This document shows, piece after piece, positions 1 through 12,156 of a stretch of DNA of 64,000 nt (position 1 is the stretch's first letter; every line of letters starts with the position of its first letter). The position numbers were made by a program, and so were the translations under genes. The DNA is taken from positions 4,821,148-4,885,147 of the forward strand of contig CM055837.1 in assembly GCA_029582265.1 (NCBI GenBank). Reading direction: 5' to 3'. The notes below the pieces were generated by a model. That model made no database searches. It was given only the letters and a program-made list of their open reading frames with translations, and was not told the origin of the DNA. The stretch comes from Zoroaster sp. YZ-2022 (Eukaryota > Echinodermata > Asteroidea > Forcipulatida > Zoroasteridae).

Positions 1-1515
1 GATGAGAAAATGATTTTGTTGGTGCAAACTCCAGTGATTTGTTTAATTTATTTGCTTTTTGGTTGAGTTCTTTTATCCCAAAGCAAAAGGCTGTTTTATT
101 TTCTCACAAGACCAGAAATCAAGTGAAATTTGAATTATGAGTTGTGTTAGAAATTAATTTGAAATTCGTTCAATGTTCCTATTTGTTTGATATGTTGTAT
201 TATTCATTAATATTTTTAATGAAAACAACATTTAATTTGTTTATCTACACCTACAGGGAATAGAAATTGGTTACAAGAAGTTCTAAATACACTGTAGTAC
301 AAATTTAAATGTTCGGCAGCCTGTGGATTTCCCCTTCAAATTAACTTTAGACTGACACATAGTCTCCCTTGGCTGTCAGCTTATAACTGTAAAGAAATTC
401 TAATTGAAATGATATTTTAAATTACTAATATAATTTCTCCATACTGGAGTAGTAAAACTTCAGCCAATGCAAATAAGTCAAAATATTTTTGATGAATTTG
501 ATCCAAGATGAAACTCTTACATCAAGGTTATTATTTGTCTTCATTTAAAATGTTATTGAAAATATTTTGCAAAAATGATAAAAAATTTAAGATTTCTTCC
601 AAGAGAAATGGTTTTCTAGCATTAAGAATTTAATATACGTACATCAACCTTGAATATATGACTATCTCTAGATATGACACAAATTCTTGATCAAACTGTT
701 ATTCATTATGACAATTTAGTAGACCATAGCTGGATAACTCAGTTGGTCCAGTAATCAGTAGGTTATAGTTTACTTTTCCCGTTTAGTAATTTGTTATTTG
801 TTACTCCAAAGTACCCCCCCCCCCCCCACAAAAACAACAATAACAATATACAGACATAGGACGAAACTAATTTACCAAAAGACAGATTACATGTACATGT
901 ATATACCATTAGGTGAGATTGTTTTTTAGATTTTCAGGATTTATATTTTTTATTATTAGCATTTGGGATCCTTAATGACAGAAATCAAAGCTCGTTCTCC
1001 GTTACCTAATACTGCAATACCTCTCCTTAATTACCTGACCTTTTAAACTTTACCTGAACTATGCCGGTCATTCCAGCTCAATTATCATGTATACAGTTTC
1101 CCTTCATTCTTGTTAGGAATCTGGGTTTATTTAGAGCTCGGTGTCCTTTACCTAAAGGTTTCTAAGCTTTTTGTCGTTCAAAATCTAGTCTTGAATATAT
1201 TATCGATGAAAAAAGACTGTTTTACTTACATTGATTAAAATGTTATGAATAATTATTCAAATAGATAAATAGTAATAACGGTAAGCCGTTTTTGTACAGA
1301 GCACCTCAATAAGTCTCCTACAAACTTACACCTGAAAAAGTATTTTAACAAAATTGGTAAGTTGATAGAAAACTGTGGTATGTTAGGAACAGTTAGTATA
1401 GCATTTTTAAAACTACACTCAAAAATTTGATTGGCCTGGGGGAGGGTGGGTGGATTCTTATTGGTTATTATTATTATTATTATTTATTTATATATATATA
1501 TATATGTATATACAT

Positions 1516-1773
1516 ACACTCACTGGCCAAAAGTATTGCAACATGCTCAAAATAGCACTTTACAAGTAACAGGTGAGATGATCATTTAATCCGATTTCAT
1601 CGATCGTGTATTACATAATTTCCGAGCAAGAACAGTAAAAAAGAACATTGACTTCAAAACACAGGCACTTTCAAGAAGTCTTAAGTAGTGTAAATAAAAT
1701 AAAATAAATTATTGTAACACAGTTCTCCAAACTGAACTTTGGGGATGTTGCAATACTTATGGCCAGTGAGTGT
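1516..1773. mobile_element. mariner/Tc1-like MITE
   Basis: The ends are inverted copies of about 28 bp: left 1516-1543 and right 1746-1773, one mismatch, core CACTGGCCAAAAGTATTGCA. The interior of about 200 bp has no ORF. Both sides are TA-repeat DNA, as expected for a TA-targeting Tc1/mariner-type element, but the TA tracts hide the exact target duplication. Family assignment is inference from the terminal sequence and TA context. Confidence 0.7.
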
Positions 1774-1832
1774 GTATATATATATATATTGATATTGATA
1801 TATTTTTTTTGGGGGGGGTGGGTTCTTATTGG

Positions 1833-1994
<162 letters not shown>

Positions 1995-2959
1995 TTATTA
2001 TGGGGGGGGTAAAAAAGTTTTTAAGGCCTGTATGATAGTTGGTGAAAAGATATTGAGGTACATGTAGCTCACAAGGACATTGGGATTGGAGTTGGTACAT
2101 GTACATTTATGAGGGTAGGCTACATGTATGAGACTGGGGAGGGGTGAGGATGAAGGATGATAGAGAGTGAAGGAACATCAGTGTTTTATGTATATGACCT
2201 CCATTTGTCTACCAGTGATTTCTCAAACCTTGATATCATGAATATGCTAATATGTGACACGTGATTACCATATTGACCTTTAGAATCCCCCACCCCCTAA
2301 CACGATTGGTTAACCTGTGTGATTATGAGATTTTATGCAACGACTCATCAAAAATTGCACAAAATCTCATTCTATGAATGAAGATTATTTCAACACCATT
2401 AATACTGATAGTACAACAAAATTGTGATGTGAATCTGCGATGCCAACTCCAGACAACTGCAGTTTTAGCCCTTAATCACGATGCGGCCATCTTGGTCATA
2501 TTCCCTGACTTGCAAGACAATGATCACAGCATGAATTTTCAATACAAAAACGGGGCCAGACTATTTTTCCATCCAGCCTCTATTTGGTCAGGAAGACTTA
2601 TACAGAAGAAAAACAAGATGGCCTGAAGCGCGATGAACAATACACAGTTGAATCAATCCCCAGATATGAGGAGTCGCCCATGGATATTTTTCCAGGGGAT
2701 GGTCTGTATTTTCTTAAACAAAGTATGCTATAATCATTAGTTTACTTCACCATCTTAATTGATTTTTATATTTTGTCTTCTGACATTCTTATCTGTGTGC
2801 CCCCCCATGTGGTGGTGGAGATAGTGCATGACAGTCTTGGTGGTAAGCATATGTTGTGTGTCATGCTGAGGTGGCAGCCATTTTCACTAACCTAGCCATT
2901 TACGAAACGAAGATTCTATTCATTTGCACATTCACACCATGACCATCTTTGTTACATTT

Positions 2960-3180
2960 TCCTGAAGATGTGTCAAAGGTCATATGATGTCACAGGCACC
3001 AGCCTGTTAAAGTCATTTGGCAAAGGTTATATGAAAAAGTCATATTAGGTCACAATTAGGCAATTAAAGGTCATATAATGCCATTGGTACCATCTTGTTA
3101 AGGTCATGTGGCAATTAAAGGTCATACGATGTTGAAGGTACCAGCCTCATAAGGTCATGACAAAAGTCACACAGGCACCA
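2960..3180. repeat. degenerate direct repeats rich in AGGTCA
   Basis: Imperfect units of about 40-60 bp share AAAGGTCATAT and GGCACCAGCCTGTTAA-like blocks. AGGTCA occurs six times on the + strand (2977, 3047, 3068, 3101, 3119, 3152). AGGTCA is the nuclear-receptor half-site, but here the copies belong to a decayed tandem repeat, so function is doubtful. Confidence 0.6.
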
Positions 3181-4123
3181 CAGAAGCTCAAACAAATTTG
3201 AATACAGGAAAACTGTTGAAGTTGGCTGATGGGTAGTCTAAATCACGACCAGGCCTGGTGGATATACACTGGCATTTGATGGAGTCAGGGACCTAGACTA
3301 TCATGGCTGCTACTCATTAAGGCATGATTCACATGTCAAGGCATGGTTTTGGATTGGCATGTCATTCTTGGAGGTTGATCATTGGCAGTTTGCTTCTAGT
3401 GGGTGTGTCATTTTGGTTTCCTCAGTTACCGCTGCTACCGCTACCCAAATTAGTTGCTTCTTAATTTCCTTTGCTGATTTATTTATTGCATACACAAAAT
3501 TCATAACAATAAGAATTTATTCCTGAAACATTGAAACTACACAAATAATTGAAAAGTGGGGAATTTGATTTTGCTTCATAACAAAATTAGATAATTTAAA
3601 TCATTAAAAACATGTGTCTGATATAAACATATTTATAAAATTTTTAAATCCAAATTAAGGAAATCTACAGTTAGGAATACTATCCACAATAACGTACAAT
3701 TGGCTTAACTTTCTTTTATTTGTTTATATTAATTTGGAGATTAACATAGGGAAATTAGCTTAAAGCCCCCAGTATACTTGATAAAATGTTACTCTGCACA
3801 TTCAAAGTTAATGAAAACAACCTGCAATTGGTCCACACATTTCTGAGAAAAGTACACACGTTTGTTTACATTTCTGTGACTGGTCAGTCTTGAATTGTTA
3901 ATAGAATTTTAATCAAAATATATAATTTTGCAAATTTTACTTGGACAGTAAACAATTCACAGGATGTTTAATTCCATCAATCATCTTTACACAAAGGAAG
4001 TTATAAGTAAAAGTTTTGAATATTTCTGTTTTTTTTTTCAATTACCAGTGTTGTACAGAGGCTTTAAGAAACTAAAATATTTTTATTTTTAAGCATTTTT
4101 TTATTTTTTATTTGAACGTAAAG

Positions 4124-4150
4124 CAAGCAATGCTAGGAGGCGCATCAGAG
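4124..4150 (+). CDS. possible 27-bp microexon of MAP7-family gene (tentative)
   Basis: A long T-rich tract ends in AAAG, then 27 bp run to a strong donor (GTAAGT at 4151). Read in phase 1 in and phase 1 out, it would code for a basic segment ending RRRIR and would join in frame to the exon at 11996. The acceptor AAAG is weak and no homologue is known to me, so this may be chance. Confidence 0.2.
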
Positions 4151-4929
4151 GTAAGTTCTGGTGTTGGTTGTAAAACATTTGTGGGCTTTTTGTGAATTTA
4201 ATGTGATATCCATTTCGTTTGATAACATGTTGTTAGTGGTTAGATTTTGTCATGGTTAGATTTAGAATATTTTGTGGTACTGTCTTAGAATCTATAAACA
4301 TAGTGTTTGATAATCTTTCATAACATGACTGCTAATATAATTTAGTATAACTACATAATAAACTTCAATTTCGCATAGATAAAATAATACTGATTTAAAA
4401 TTGGGAATTTTTAAATAACGCCCTCTGTTGAATTTTTATATTCCAATAGCTGAACCATGTTATTTCAAAACAAATTTGTACAATTTTAAGAATTTTGTTT
4501 TCTCTTTGAAAATCAAAACAAAAACAAACAAACAAACAAAAGCTATTGTTTCCCCTGCTCCTTTAAAAAAAATTAAAAAATTTAAAAGTGCCTTTTGCTG
4601 GATTTTATGTTTTAAACATTTTCAAATGAAGTTTCTATGTTTGTTATTCAAATCGTCATCATCTGCATGTTTGTGTGTACTGCATGGTGAGTTATGTCCA
4701 GTCATGATTTAATCTTTTGCTCAAGAGTGTGACCACATAACCTTTTTTCCGAAGGATCTGTGCTGAGATGTAGGGGTTAAACAAGAAGGAAAAAAAGGAA
4801 ATCATATTAACAGGACCTTATTGGTTTTAAGGGAAAGTACAACATTGGTAAGATTGTCAAAGAATCAAGGTTTACATTAAACAACCAACCTGTGAAAGTT
4901 TGTGTCATTAACACGAAAGAAGTAAAAAT

Positions 4930-5180
4930 GCTAACTGGAGCCTTGCCGCGACCATGGTGCTTGTGTCCTCGAGCAAGACACTTTACCATAATTGCTGCGA
5001 GGGCCGAATTGAACCCAGCCACTAGGGATGTACAAGCCAGTGCATGCTTAGTGCCGGTCCCAAGCCCGGATAAATGGGAGGGTTGCGTCAGGAAGGGCAT
5101 CCGGCGTAAAACCTATGCCAAATCAAATATGCCGATCATGATCCGCTGTGGCGACCCCTAACGGGAGCAGCCAAAAGAGG
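4930..5180 (+). mobile_element. SINE/LINE 3'-tail type repeat
   Basis: I recognise a tail spread through fish and marine invertebrate genomes: a GAGCAAGACACTTTACC block, then AAGCCCGGATAAATGGGAGG, a CATCCGGCGTAAAACC block and the terminal TGTGGCGACCCC followed by GGGAGCAGCC. The order and spacing match that tail. Its parent family cannot be named without a repeat-library search. It lies just upstream of a hAT-type MITE. Confidence 0.6.
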
Positions 5181-5246
5181 ACAACATAGTCATTCTAACT
5201 GGAATTCTGGAAAGGATACTCTTTCCTAAATTCAAACTGAAAGTTA

Positions 5247-5616
5247 TAAGGCTGTGTTGGGTATCCGGATACCCAACTGAAAATGTCATTACCCGGTTCC
5301 ATTTTTTGGTTCCAATTATCCGTAAACGACTTTTAAAAATTCCGACTGAACATTTTAAGCCACACAAAAAAATAAAAGTCTCTGATTTTTCGCTAACAAA
5401 ATGAAGAAAACTTGGATGAAGGCTTTAGAAGTAACATTTGCCGACAGCCTTTCACATACTTGCCGGATTTGTTTGAAACTTGTATTCGCATTGGTTATTT
5501 TATACATTTGGGATTATTTATGTGTTTTTACAAAATTGTTTACGGGTACCCGGGTATCCGAAAATGTCAAATTTCGGGTATCCGGTTCCCGAAATAACCG
5601 AAAACGCACCGCCCTA
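5247..5616. mobile_element. hAT-type MITE, copy 1 (8-bp TSD GAAAGTTA)
   Basis: A 370-bp noncoding element is flanked by a perfect 8-bp direct repeat, GAAAGTTA, at 5239-5246 and 5617-5624. Its ends are TAAGGCTGTG (left) and CACCGCCCTA (right), an imperfect inverted pair related to TAGGGCTGTGC at copy 2 (50449-50840). The interior has several GGGTATCCG/CGGATACCC palindromic motifs. An 8-bp duplication with TAGGG-like ends is typical of hAT elements. Confidence 0.8.
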
Positions 5617-7337
5617 GAAAGTTATTTCCTATTTTAGTAAGTGACAGCACCTTGGCCAAACTTACTACTTTGTAAGTTTCACAAAACCATTCAACCATTT
5701 GAGTTCTATTTAAATTACCAATTATATACATCACCTTTGCATAGAACCTTTCTTAGAAAGATTTATGGGCTCTGGTAAAATGATGCAGATGATGTAGAGC
5801 CCAAAATAGTGGAGGATGTCCGTATAATATTTGGGAGAATGCTGGAATTTTTTTTTTTTAGGAGGATAATAGATACCTGGTATTTTAATTAATATGTGAT
5901 GTGGGAATTAAAAAACTTTGGAGAGGGTCAACCCATCCCCCAACCCTTGCCCCAACTCAATTAAAACAAAATTCCCACCAGAAATTACAGCATGCTTTGA
6001 AAAATATAACAACATATTAAACCATATGTTTGTGTATACAAGGCAACACTTCCAGTAACAAAAAATGGAAAAGGGGGTCACTTTTTAATAAATAAATCAT
6101 TTGTACAATGGTTTGTAAAAATATTGACACTTTCCAATCCACAAACTTCCCTGTAAATGATTTATGTAAGGAACAGGTCACTCTTAAAAGGCTTTGTGCC
6201 AAAGTCTGTGAGGACCAACACTTTCCTTCACAAAATTTCCTTTATGAACTTTTAAAGTGTCAAAGACACATATAAATATGACCCAACCCCCTGTGAAGGG
6301 ACTTGTTTGTACAGCCAAGATATACAAGGTCTTGTAGCAGTTTCAATGGCAGGTCTCTTCCAAAAAGGGGTGCCAAAAGCTAAGTGGATTTCCTGTACAA
6401 TGGTAGGGTTGACTGGGCAAGCTGCATGTGGAAGTCTAGAGTTTCTAGGGCTGTACAATAGATGACAATAGAATGGGTTTGAACAATAGGCTATTTGGTT
6501 AAGGTCCTTGCCTGTGGTAGTATGCATGTATCTTGACTGTGTATTGATTTGATTGTGGTGTGGGTCGACTGTCAGTTACTGAATAGACATGTGAAGTGGT
6601 GGATTGTAATGTCTTCTGGTGTTATCTGTTTCTGTGTGATTAAAAGATTCCGCCATTTACATTGTGGGTCAAGCAGTGAACTTTCATGGAAGTTGTATCA
6701 GTAATGCATGGATGCATTTCAAAGCACTATGTTAACCTGGAAGCACAAGCATTATTTGATTACTGTACAATTTACAGTTTGTGATTTTAAGGCAGGAACG
6801 GTGTATGACCCAAAAGAATTTTGTGAACATGTTAAGTTTTCACTTGAAAAATTTCTGGTGGACAATCCTACATGCATTTTGAAAGTGGCAGAGTTATGAA
6901 TCAGGATTCTTCACGTGTTGATCACTTGTGACAATCATCAGGAATTTCCCGCCCCTTTTTCGGTCATCTTGCCTGTGATTTCTAGTGGTTCGGCAACAGA
7001 TGTTTCTATGCAACCCTGCAACTTTTGAATATGTCAGCCGAAATCAGTAGAATACCCCGGAGCAAAGGTTTTTTTTATTGATTTATTTCTTAGTATATTG
7101 TAGTGATTATCACAGTTTTGTCTTCGAAGAGTTTCTGTATTAGAAGTGGGAAGAAATTTATCAGAAAGAATGTCAAATCCAACCGCCACTTGTGCACAAT
7201 GTCTAAAGCGGACAACACAATGGCCAACATCTCACATACATCTCTTCATTGCTCAAAATCTCCCAAAATATCGTTTCCAATCCTCACTTGACTACACTTT
7301 CCTCTCCTTAAGTGTGTCCTCTATAATCTTTTAATAG

Positions 7338-7815
7338 GGTTTTCAGTTTGTACGTGCTTGACCGAAGCCCTCCACACGCACAGCGCATCGCCCGCAACAA
7401 AAAACAGAAACATTTTAATCTAAAAAATTCTACTACTTTTGCCCGTCGAAATCTTACATGTAATAGCTCATTGGAAAGCTTATAGTTTCAGCTATCCAAC
7501 AATGTACATAAAATAGCAATCTGAACTACGTGCGAAAGCCTAGGTTTTTATGAATGAACCACTCTCGCCCGCCCAGCCTTTCGCGAAGTGTTCCGAGATC
7601 GCGTGCATTCTGCCCATAAAATTTGCCGCGCTCTGCTGAGGGCATCCACTTCGGAGCTGTCTCCGCGCCCGAGTACATTGTGATTGACATGAAAACGGAT
7701 TTCCATATTAAGTCAAAGGGCTCCTTTACATAGCCATGCTTGCTCGATCTCCATAACTACTCTACAACCGAAGTTACGAAGAGATAAAAATTAAACACCA
7801 TTTTTTGAGGTGAAA
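7338..7815 (+). repeat. 480-bp interspersed repeat, copy A
   Basis: This block matches 42284-42768 along its full length in the same orientation, roughly 90% by eye. It begins GGTTTTCAGTTTGTACGTGC and includes a GC-richer core (for example GGAGCTGTCTCCGCGCCCGA) unlike the AT-rich surroundings. No terminal inverted repeat, poly-A tail or ORF shared by both copies was found. It could be a fragment of a longer element or an RNA-derived retrocopy. Confidence 0.8.
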
Positions 7816-8344
7816 TCTTCAAGTTGAAAGGTATGAGTAGTGTTTGAATGAATTTTACACCTCTTTTCTATCATATGTGAAAGTTTTGAGCCGTAATTGC
7901 GTGTAGTTTTGAGCGGAGAGTATATTTTTTACACCCTTTCAAAGCTCTTATGAGGGAAACGAACGCTGTGCGTGTGTATCACGGTGTGTGTAGGCTGATT
8001 CAACGGTTTTGTTGCCATTAGGGATGTACACAGTGTATATGGACAGTCGGGCTTCATCGAATGCTGTATACTTGATTAAATAAAACAGGATTCCTCAAAA
8101 AATACTCGTCCGATTTTCTTGATTTAAAAACCATTGTATTTCTTTCATCAAGACCTTCAATTTGATAAAAATATTGAGTATATTGGTTTAGGAATAATTT
8201 TTCAACTGAAAACCCTACTTTTAAAGGAAAATCTGTGATATTTGTCATATTCGGATAGAAAAGTGGCAGTTATATTATACATTTTTTTCAAAACCTCTAT
8301 AAAATTAGTGTTGGGAAAATTCACATGATCAAATTGGGACTGAA

Positions 8345-8425
8345 AGATCAATCCACTTACTGGCCATGATGGGATTTGAACCAGAATAACTTGAGATAAA
8401 TTAAATACACTAACCTGACCACAAC
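8345..8425 (-). repeat. tRNA-like SINE remnant
   Basis: On the minus strand a good RNA polymerase III B box, GGTTCAAATCCC, follows a poor A box-like stretch (TGTGGTCAGGTTAG) at about tRNA spacing. No tRNA cloverleaf can be formed, so this is best read as a decayed SINE head. Confidence 0.3.
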
Positions 8426-9263
8426 ACATTTTGCTAAGTTTTTAAAAAGTTTTTTTCAAAACATTTTTTAAGGGTTTTTTGGGGGGAATTTTTTTGCAAC
8501 CATGCAGCCTTGTGTATGCATTATAGTCGGTGGAATTTGTCATATAACCTCCAGAAGAAATCGTAGGCTCACTCACTTCAGAAAGTTGTTTTTATAACAT
8601 TTTATTATCATACAGACAATGTTATTGTAAGTGTGGGATGACGCTTGTAGAGTTTGAGATGTTTAGAAAGAACACAAATTCTCATGTTTATTTGAGTAAT
8701 CTATTTGCATACATGTAAAAAGATAAAATTCAATTTCCTACTCCCTAAAGAATTTGTAGAAATAATACTGACAGAAAAAGTCCCTTTTTTTTTTACTTGA
8801 CTGCATTTACGGTGGTAAACAATAAAAATGAAATCTGTTTTTCTACACTTATGTTACATACAATGTATATTGTTTTGGAAATTTGCCCAATGACATCTAT
8901 ATCAAAAGAAACGGAAGTATTTTTTCTTCTTTTCTTGGCCAATTAGTTTCGTATTTTGTATTTTTTCAGTTGCTAAATTCTGGTTAAAACCTTTGAGCAT
9001 ATATTATGTATCTGCCTCCTGTATGAAAATGTAATTTTTCTTTAGACAATTATTGGTTTTTATACAGTGATTTTTTTATATTATTATTATTTTATTATTT
9101 GTTTTTTAATGGGTGCAACTGTTTGAGTCTAATTCACTGCATGACTGTGTTGTCGGCTATGCATGTGTTCAATCACAGAATTCTAAATAAGCCACTTTAC
9201 ACTATTGGTAATCTCAAAAAACATAAATGATGACAGTTTTAAATCAAACTTTAATGTACTTAA

Positions 9264-9522
9264 CCCTAACCCCCAAGGTATTCTGGCTAGGAACCTCCCT
9301 GAATCCTCCAAAATCCTCCAAAATCCTCCAGTGCACTTTTGGAAACATGCCCATATCTTCAAAATGCACCATGCATTTTCGTTGATCTTTCATATTCAAT
9401 TATGGCCTGTACTTCTTGCCAGGTAGTAATTTTACCCCATTTGAAGAGGTAAAAGTACCAGTTTCAAACAGTGCTAATTTTTTCAAAAAAAGTGCCACTT
9501 GGAGGATTTTGGAGGGTTAGGG
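9264..9522. mobile_element. TTAA-bounded MITE, CCCTAACCC family
   Basis: TTAA flanks both sides (9260-9263 and 9523-9526), with CCCTAACC at the left end and its inverse GGTTAGGG at the right. Inside, CCTCCAAAATCC-type blocks repeat and recur inverted near the right end. A sister copy lies at 39450-39677. TTAA targets are typical of piggyBac-type transposition; that assignment is inference. Confidence 0.7.
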
Positions 9523-11995
9523 TTAATGTAAAGATGGGGATGGTATCAAACATCCCGTGACATATTTCTGTCTCATGTGCCATCATTTAAGTAAAAATGA
9601 GTGAAATTAATTGCAGAAGGAATTTCTGTCATCCAGAGACAGAAGTTCCACATTGGAATGAATGCAAACAATATGAATTCTTTTTCACAATTTTCTCATT
9701 AACGACACAGTGAAATAATCTGAAATTTTCACAAGTTGGTTTTTATAAATATATCATGATTCTTATAATATTTTGATGCATTAAAATGAACCCTTTTATA
9801 GTTTGATCCTTCAAAACCCCATGACAGACGAAGGGTTTTGAGAATAGGTTAAAACCCTCCTATTCAGTTTACCACAAGTGTTAACTGGCTTCAATAAGAG
9901 TTCTGAGAATTGAATTTAGATATTGCAACCAACACTTTGCCAAACAAAACAACAAAATTGATTCCCATATCGGTGTGACTGTACTCTGTAGACTTGTTTT
10001 TTTACAACTGTCATACAAACAACCCTAGCGCTTTGACCCTGTGCTGTTCAGCATGATAAACCAAGCAGTTTGTTATAAAGGTTGCTTACACTTTGAATGT
10101 TCCTGTAGCTTTTCATAGACTGAATGTTGTGTTTTGTCCATTGAGAAAGCACTGTTATTTTTATTCTGGTTGCACGGTGTTTACTTTGAGCCGCTGGGTT
10201 TAAATAATATTCCAAAAATGGTTCAAGGGATAAAGTTGATATGGTGTTATAGAGGTATGATACTAGGTCATGGCTTCTGTTTGCGAAAGATTTGGCACAT
10301 GTTTTTTGATTTGAACAAATCCTCCATATAGCACAGAATTACCACCAGGGTGTAACATTTCAGGTAATTCGTCTTTACAAAAAAAGTTTAAAAGGAAACT
10401 TGCTTAACATCATGGTTATAAGATTTGATCTGTACTTTCCTGTTTGTTTTTAGACGTGAACAATCTTCCACAGCCAGGAATTACCTACAGTATAACGTTT
10501 CAAGTTATCCTTCTTTTACAACAAAAAAAGTGGAGAGGGGAAAGATTTAGGGGAATAAATCATATTTAGTTACCTTTTCTTTTTGGATTTAATATTCTCC
10601 TTATATACATTGTTATTTTTGTTCAAGTTTGTGCAGTTAAGATTCCAAATATCATGAACTTGTAATAAAAACCTATGTTACGGATGACAAAATAATACGC
10701 TCATCAACTATCTAACCTCGGTGAAGACGGTGATACCTGTTTTGTGTTTGTCACATACGTGTTCATGTTTTGTATGCTAGCACTTTTAACTTGAATCAAA
10801 CATGTTCACATGAAAATATCCATAATGTCTGAAACATCATTTACCAGTGCATATCCATGGTCACGTTACATTTTTAAGGTTTTGTGCCTACTCTTAATGC
10901 CAAAATATATATTTCACTCATCACTTTTTTCACAGCAGTTGCATTTTACCAAGACCTTATACTCGGAACAAAATAAGAATTTAAGAAATTTGTTATACAT
11001 GTATCTACGTTTTATAAGAGAAAAAGCAACATTTTATGCATGTCTGAAAAATGTAACTTGACAGGGGTGTGATTTCTCCGGATTTTTCCGGATTTTCAGA
11101 TTTATACAAATCGCAATGTGATCCTCCGGATTTTAAAGATTTAAGCAATAAAGGAAAGCAAAGCAAACACTCAGAACTATAGATTTCACCCCAGCGCTGT
11201 TCACAACAGCGGTCCTAATACCCCTAGCAAAATGTACATGGATTTTTCAAAATTGCCCAGTCACACACCTGAACGCGAGTAACCAGCATTTTTGTCTTAA
11301 TATATAGCGTACATTTAACAAATTTCTGAAAGTATGTTTTTGTGCCGAGTAAGGTCTGGGTATAATGCAACAACTGTGAATAACTGATGAGTGAAATATA
11401 CATAACAGCAAAAGAAACGTCACCCACCTAAATTTTGTTAAGTAATTATATTATTAAACATAATAAATATACAATGTTGTGGGATGGTTGGCTGCCAGGT
11501 CAACCAAATTTGCCACATTGTGTTCGTGTTACACTCTATACTCATAATATTCTTCATTAAACAAATTATATTAATTATAAAATGAAAATAATAAATATTT
11601 TTAGGGGTGACGTTTCTTTTGCTGTTATGTATATATAAGTAAGGAAGTTATGGCATTAAGAGTGAGCACAATACCTCAAAAATGTAACGTGAGTAACCAT
11701 GGTATTGCCCATGAGTCTATTTTTAGTAAGATCAGCCTAATTGAAGTTAGCACTTTTGCCCACATGATAAGTTGTGACTCCTCCCGCCATAGACATGATG
11801 TATCTTGAGCAAATACAAGCCAGGATGTAAGAGCATACCTCCAGACACTTTATAAATTGAACATCCTGTGTAACCAGAAAAAAATAACTCCTCTATGTGG
11901 ATAACATACAGTATCAGTAGATAGTAACCGGGAAGGCGTTTTAGAATCGTACTTAAAATCTTATTCAAATTGGTTTCTCCTTATTTTTGCGGCAG

Positions 11996-12156
11996 CCCCT
12001 TATCCACACAGAGATAGCCGGTCGGCTCATTCGACACCAACACACATGTCAAAACCACTCTCTGCATCCAAACGCTCGTCTTCAAATTCAAAGTTAGATA
12101 ATGAAGCTAATGAGGTCAGTACACCCGTGCCCGCAGCGGGGGCAGCTCCGGCTAAG
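11996..12156 (+). CDS. MAP7: MAP7-family exon a (Ser/Thr-rich)
   Basis: The acceptor is TTTTTGCGGCAG and the donor GTAAGC. The exon starts with two bases of a split codon and ends on a codon boundary, coding for SAHSTPTHMSKPLSASKRSS and a Pro/Ala-rich end. The internal ATG at 12046 is not needed as a start because the frame is open back to the acceptor. Confidence 0.75.

Noticed and set aside
12046..12048. ATG as start of the MAP7-family protein
   Set aside because: The frame is open back to a splice acceptor at 11995 and enters mid-codon; the family has a further N-terminal region.
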